From Chloroflexi bacterium UBA6265 (GTDB lineage: Bacteria > Chloroflexota > Chloroflexia > Thermomicrobiales > UBA6265), in assembly GCA_002440805.1 (NCBI GenBank), contig DJVD01000143.1:9940-16491 (forward strand): 6,552 bases of DNA. Direction: 5' to 3'. The notes under the pieces were generated by a model. That model was not told where the DNA came from and did not search any database. It saw only the letters and a program-made list of their open reading frames with translations. Below are positions 5,862-6,552 of this stretch, in pieces (within the stretch, counting starts at the first letter, position 1; each line of letters opens with the position of its first letter). A program made the translations under genes and the position numbers.

Positions 5862-5916
5862 GGAAATGGACAACCATCACGCTCGAACATTGATCCCATG
5901 CTGAAAGGATTTACGC

Positions 5917-6441
5917 ATGCGAGCCAAAACCAGTATGTTGCTAACCCTCGTCGCCCTGATATTGGGCAGCTTCCTCACTATCGCCGTTCCGGCATCTTCA
6001 GCTGCCCCGGCTGACAAGGTGACCATCTGCCACAAGCCCGGCACTTCTGCCGAAAACGAGATCAGCGTGTCCCGCAACGCGCTGCCAGCCCATGAAGCAC
6101 ATGGTGATTACGAGGGTGCGTGCGCCCCGGTCACGCCACCACTGGCTTGTAACCAGATGGCCCTTTCCGGCGGAGAGGGAACGACAACCACCGTCCATCA
6201 ACTTGGTATCACAGGACCCACCTCGTTCCAGCTAACATACGACATGGTTTACCAGCCCGACCAGCTCGAGGTCTTCTATGAAGGCACCTTGATCTATACC
6301 ACCGGTGGTGTAGTCAGCGGCACAAATACAGTCACGGTTAACGTTCCGGCCGGAACAGCAACTACCGTGACCGTCACGGTGTCGGCACCAGAAGCAGGCA
6401 CGGTGTGGAGTTACACGGTATTCTGCCCTGTCATATCCTAA
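5917..6441 (+). CDS. Small secreted protein: CH...HxxH...C module plus beta-rich C-terminal domain
   Basis: The product has 174 residues. ATG 5917 has GAAAGGA (5903-5909) 7 nt upstream. Residues 1 to about 29 form a signal peptide (MRAK, long hydrophobic run, AxxA-rich end); there is no lipobox or anchor, so it should be exported. Residues 34-69 form a compact module, KVTICHKP...ALPAHEAHGDYEGAC, with Cys38, His39, His59, His62 and Cys69; I have seen this pattern repeated in secreted proteins of various bacteria without an assigned function. It could bind a metal or be held by a C38-C69 disulfide. After a proline linker, residues 78-174 look like a beta-sandwich: YDM, PDQLEVFYEG, YTTGG, alternating Thr/Val strands and a final WSYTVFCP, with Cys78 and Cys169 able to pair. 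There is no catalytic motif. The long leader suggests regulated expression. The function is unknown; adhesion, surface binding or metal capture are guesses. Confidence 0.9.
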   Translation: MRAKTSMLLTLVALILGSFLTIAVPASSAAPADKVTICHKPGTSAENEISVSRNALPAHEAHGDYEGACAPVTPPLACNQMALSGGEGTTTTVHQLGITGPTSFQLTYDMVYQPDQLEVFYEGTLIYTTGGVVSGTNTVTVNVPAGTATTVTVTVSAPEAGTVWSYTVFCPVIS

Positions 6442-6460
6442 TTCGCTTTTGGTTTAGCAC

Positions 6461-6496
6461 CCGGGACGCGGCCAATCATTGTGGTCGCGCTCCCGG
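6461..6496 (+). terminator. Strong hairpin after the secreted protein gene
   Basis: CCGGGA (6461-6466) pairs with TCCCGG (6491-6496). With one bulged base (6490), 6467-6474 pairs with 6482-6489 (one G-U), giving about 14 bp and a 7-nt loop. It starts 19 nt after the stop codon. The sequence after it (CACCATCCGGGGTTTA) has no real T-tract. Confidence 0.7.
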
Positions 6497-6552
6497 CACC
6501 ATCCGGGGTTTACTGCCCCCGCCTTGCACGGTTGAGGAAGTTCAAATTCTTT
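6497..6552. other. Right-edge non-coding sequence
   Basis: No start codon with an RBS is visible. GAGGAAG near 6535-6541 could be the ribosome site of a gene starting beyond the window, but nothing here confirms it. Confidence 0.3.

Larger units (their letters stand above)
5558..5916 (+). other. Long structured 5' leader of the small secreted protein gene (candidate regulatory RNA)
   Basis: About 358 nt of apparently non-coding transcript precede ATG 5917. Visible structure in order: GAAAGTGG (5583-5590) with CCACTTTC (5621-5628), 8 bp; TGTGCC (5645-5650) with GGCACA (5689-5694), 6 bp; GGTGAC-TTT-GTCACC (5712-5726), extendable to 8 bp (5710-5728); ACCAG-GCTT-CTGGT (5826-5839), which competes with CTGG (5835-5838) pairing to CCAG (5852-5855). 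A GGGGAGG (5749-5755) with no start codon at a proper distance is also present. The ordered hairpins and possible alternative pairing suggest a cis-regulatory RNA or an embedded sRNA. I could not match it to the c-di-GMP, c-di-AMP, cobalamin, SAM, glycine or fluoride riboswitch consensus. The role is inference. Confidence 0.4.

Noticed and set aside
5646..6014. A 122-codon + frame running into the secreted-protein gene
   Set aside because: It overlaps the leader hairpins and the signal-peptide coding region out of frame, and has no RBS at its first ATG.
1..6552. tRNA, rRNA, CRISPR array, IS or phage attachment features
   Set aside because: No T-loop or cloverleaf pattern, no spaced repeats, no transposase motifs or terminal inverted repeats with target duplications were seen on either strand.

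Overview
The window is a 6.55 kb piece of a moderately GC-rich bacterial chromosome (GC judged by eye, not counted). It holds five genuine genes: one cut off at the left edge and four complete. Features compatible with a high-GC, non-enteric bacterium are two promoters with TAGNCT-type -10 boxes, a GTG-started secreted protease, and GC-rich hairpins after stop codons that lack long T-tracts. The protein mix (SELENBP1-type protein, secreted S1 protease, secreted protein with a CH...HxxH...C module) would fit Chloroflexota (Thermomicrobia-like) or a similar lineage. That assignment is inference only; no rRNA or tRNA is present to anchor it.

Left part (1-1695, + strand): the C-terminal two thirds of a selenium-binding-protein/SELENBP1-family protein, the family that includes bacterial methanethiol oxidase. 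After an 81-nt gap filled by a very strong hairpin comes a 227-residue, roughly six-helix membrane protein with conserved-looking histidines. The two are probably co-transcribed. The membrane protein has the general look of NicO/UreH/HupE-type metal transporters and might supply or remove a metal for the neighbouring enzyme.

Middle (1696-2739, + strand): a sigma70-like promoter, a leader of about 124 nt, a complete secreted chymotrypsin-fold (S1) serine protease with an intact His-Asp-Ser triad, and a 13-bp terminator hairpin.

Convergent to it (5061-2932, - strand): a 709-residue membrane glycosyltransferase of GT family 2 (cellulose-synthase-like; D,D,D,QxxRW signature). It has its own promoter and a structured leader and probably makes a surface or secreted polysaccharide. 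It carries an unusually long segment between its first two catalytic aspartate motifs.

Right part (5062-6552): a non-coding divergent region of about 855 bp. It holds the glycosyltransferase promoter on the - strand and, on the + strand, an inverted repeat next to an extended -10 promoter, followed by a leader of about 360 nt with several hairpins and a repeated 10-mer. This leads into a secreted 174-residue two-domain protein and a strong hairpin terminator. No phage, IS, CRISPR, tRNA or rRNA was seen. The parts most worth a second look are the long leader with its small secreted protein, the SELENBP1/membrane-protein pair, and the glycosyltransferase insert.
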